DNA of 6,760 nt from Oscillospiraceae bacterium UBA6409. GTDB taxonomy: Bacteria > Bacillota > Clostridia > Oscillospirales > Oscillospiraceae. The translations under genes and the position numbers were made by a program. Under the pieces are notes generated by a model. The model saw nothing but the letters and a program-made list of their open reading frames with translations. It did no database searches and was not told where the DNA came from. Positions within the stretch are counted from its first letter, which is position 1. Each line of letters begins with the position of its first letter. Location of the stretch: the NCBI GenBank assembly GCA_002438575.1, contig DJPP01000061.1, positions 1-6,760 on the forward strand, read 5' to 3'. Positions 6,233 through 6,760 of the stretch are shown here, one piece after another.

Positions 6233-6261
6233 TTGCATTTACTGTCTGTTTGTGGTATTTT
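6233..6261 (+). promoter_or_regulatory. spo0A promoter with extended -10
   Basis: TTGCAT (6233-6238), a 17-base spacer, then TATTTT (6256-6261) preceded by TGG (extended -10 TGn). The predicted start near 6268 leaves a leader of about 70 bases. All elements are preserved in the left arm. No good sigma-H promoter (AGGAATT...GAAT) was found by eye, although sporulation control of spo0A by sigma-H is usual in Bacillus. Confidence 0.7.
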
Positions 6262-6338
6262 TGATAGCGTCAAAGCGGTTCGTGGTGTGTTTGGAGGGAA
6301 TTACGTGCCGTTAAATTATGTTAAAGGGGAAAGTGAAT

Positions 6339-6760
6339 ATGGAGAACAAGATCACTGTATGCGTTGCGGATGCGGATCAGGCGTATCGGAAGGAGCTGTG
6401 CGATTTCTTGAAGAAGCAGGGGGACGTGTGTCTGATCGGTGACACCGCCGACGGCCGCGAGGCGCTGGCGATGGTGGAGGCACAGCACCCCGCCGTGCTG
6501 GTGCTGGACACGGTGCTGCCCGGTCTGGACGGCACGGGCATCCTGCGGCGGCTGAAGGGCAAGTCCGAGACGCGGTGCATCGTGGTGACGGAATTCCGCA
6601 CCGCCGAGGCGGCCCGGGACATCCGCGACGCCGGCGCCTATGCATTTCTGCCCAAGCCGGCGGACGACACCTCGGTGCTGGAGCATATCCGCCACGCGGC
6701 GGGCCCGCGCTGCGACCTGCCGTTACAGCAGCTGGAGATGATGGTCACGGCCATCATCCA
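6339..6760 (+). CDS. spo0A: Sporulation response regulator Spo0A (partial, N-terminal 140 codons)
   Basis: Spo0A is the master transcription factor of sporulation entry: phosphorylation of the receiver domain lets the C-terminal domain bind 0A boxes. Seen here is a full receiver (about 4-121). It has the family start MENKITVCVAD, phosphoacceptor D57 in VLVLDTVLPGLDG (53-65), T84 in IVVTEF and K106 in FLPKP. LEMMVTAII (132-140) matches the start of the Spo0A DNA-binding domain (LDASITSII in Bacillus), and the window ends there. Two oddities stand out. The second residue of the acidic pair is Ala (D11-A12), and the linker between domains is only about 13 residues against roughly 30 in Bacillus. 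ATG 6339 has AAAGGGGA 8 bases upstream; an in-frame ATG at 6318 has no well-spaced site. The overlap of receiver, C-domain start and 0A boxes makes the name firm, but it could be a diverged paralogue. Confidence 0.88.
   Translation, partial: MENKITVCVADADQAYRKELCDFLKKQGDVCLIGDTADGREALAMVEAQHPAVLVLDTVLPGLDGTGILRRLKGKSETRCIVVTEFRTAEAARDIRDAGAYAFLPKPADDTSVLEHIRHAAGPRCDLPLQQLEMMVTAII

Larger units (their letters stand above)
6060..6264. repeat. Right arm of long inverted repeat (spo0A upstream region)
   Basis: This arm pairs with 1-206 in inverted orientation. Identity is highest (95/107) over 6158-6264, which spans the 0A boxes and promoter. It falls off toward 6060 with one single-base indel. 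Conservation outside the boxes includes GGTCGCT and CGAAAATGTTG between boxes. The arm ends on the spo0A side at or beyond 6264; the next bases cannot be compared because the left copy runs out of the window. Just before the arm there is a small CCGCA/TGCGG hairpin (6039-6052) and nothing else of note back to the polA promoter. Confidence 0.9.

Noticed and set aside
5907..6442. Plus-strand frames of 135 and 140 codons between polA and spo0A
   Set aside because: They run through the polA promoter, the inverted repeat and the 0A boxes, have no ribosome site at their starts, and have no recognisable protein features.

Overview
The window reads as chromosomal DNA of a spore-forming, fairly GC-rich Clostridia member, most likely of the Oscillospiraceae (clostridial cluster IV) type. 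The reasons are a Spo0A-type sporulation regulator at the right edge, a Firmicutes-style PolA, strong AGGAGG-type ribosome binding sites, and GC-rich genes separated by AT-rich spacers. The taxonomic call is inference from gene content and style, not from a database match.

Layout from left to right. Positions 1-206 hold a promoter region facing left, out of the window, with three 0A boxes. Next comes a tRNA-Thr(CGT) gene on the minus strand (343-418). It has a textbook promoter (434-462) and two near-identical terminators (311-337 and 217-243). The second terminator carries a duplicated tRNA 3' end. Positions 463-964 are non-coding, with a small DnaA-box cluster beside AT-rich tandem repeats and a weak dif-like site. 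A minus-strand gene cluster follows, in transcription order polA (5904-3247), an EcsC-family-like gene (3197-2475), rimI (2478-2011) and tsaD (2014-998). It closes with a strong intrinsic terminator (967-996). The last three genes are joined by 4-bp ATGA overlaps. At the right, spo0A starts at 6339 on the plus strand and is cut by the window end after 140 codons.

The most striking observation is that the regulatory region in front of spo0A (6060-6264) and the first ~206 bases of the window are an inverted repeat. The innermost 107 bases align without gaps at 95/107 identity. Both arms keep three 0A boxes, an extra in-phase GTCG core and the same extended -10 promoter, and the promoters face outward. 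A complete Spo0A-autoregulated promoter module is therefore duplicated on both sides of the tRNA/tsaD/polA block. The natural inference is that the gene just beyond the left edge is a second spo0A-like gene or another gene captured by a spo0A promoter. The visible Spo0A receiver is itself unusual: the second residue of the acidic pair is Ala and the linker to the DNA-binding domain is very short. This fits a model in which the two outward promoters drive diverged Spo0A paralogues.

The rest is housekeeping. PolA serves DNA repair and Okazaki fragment maturation, TsaD makes the tRNA t6A37 modification, RimI acetylates ribosomal protein S18, and a tRNA-Thr gene lies nearby. Genes usually near these in Firmicutes (coaE after polA, tsaE/tsaB before rimI) are absent from the window.
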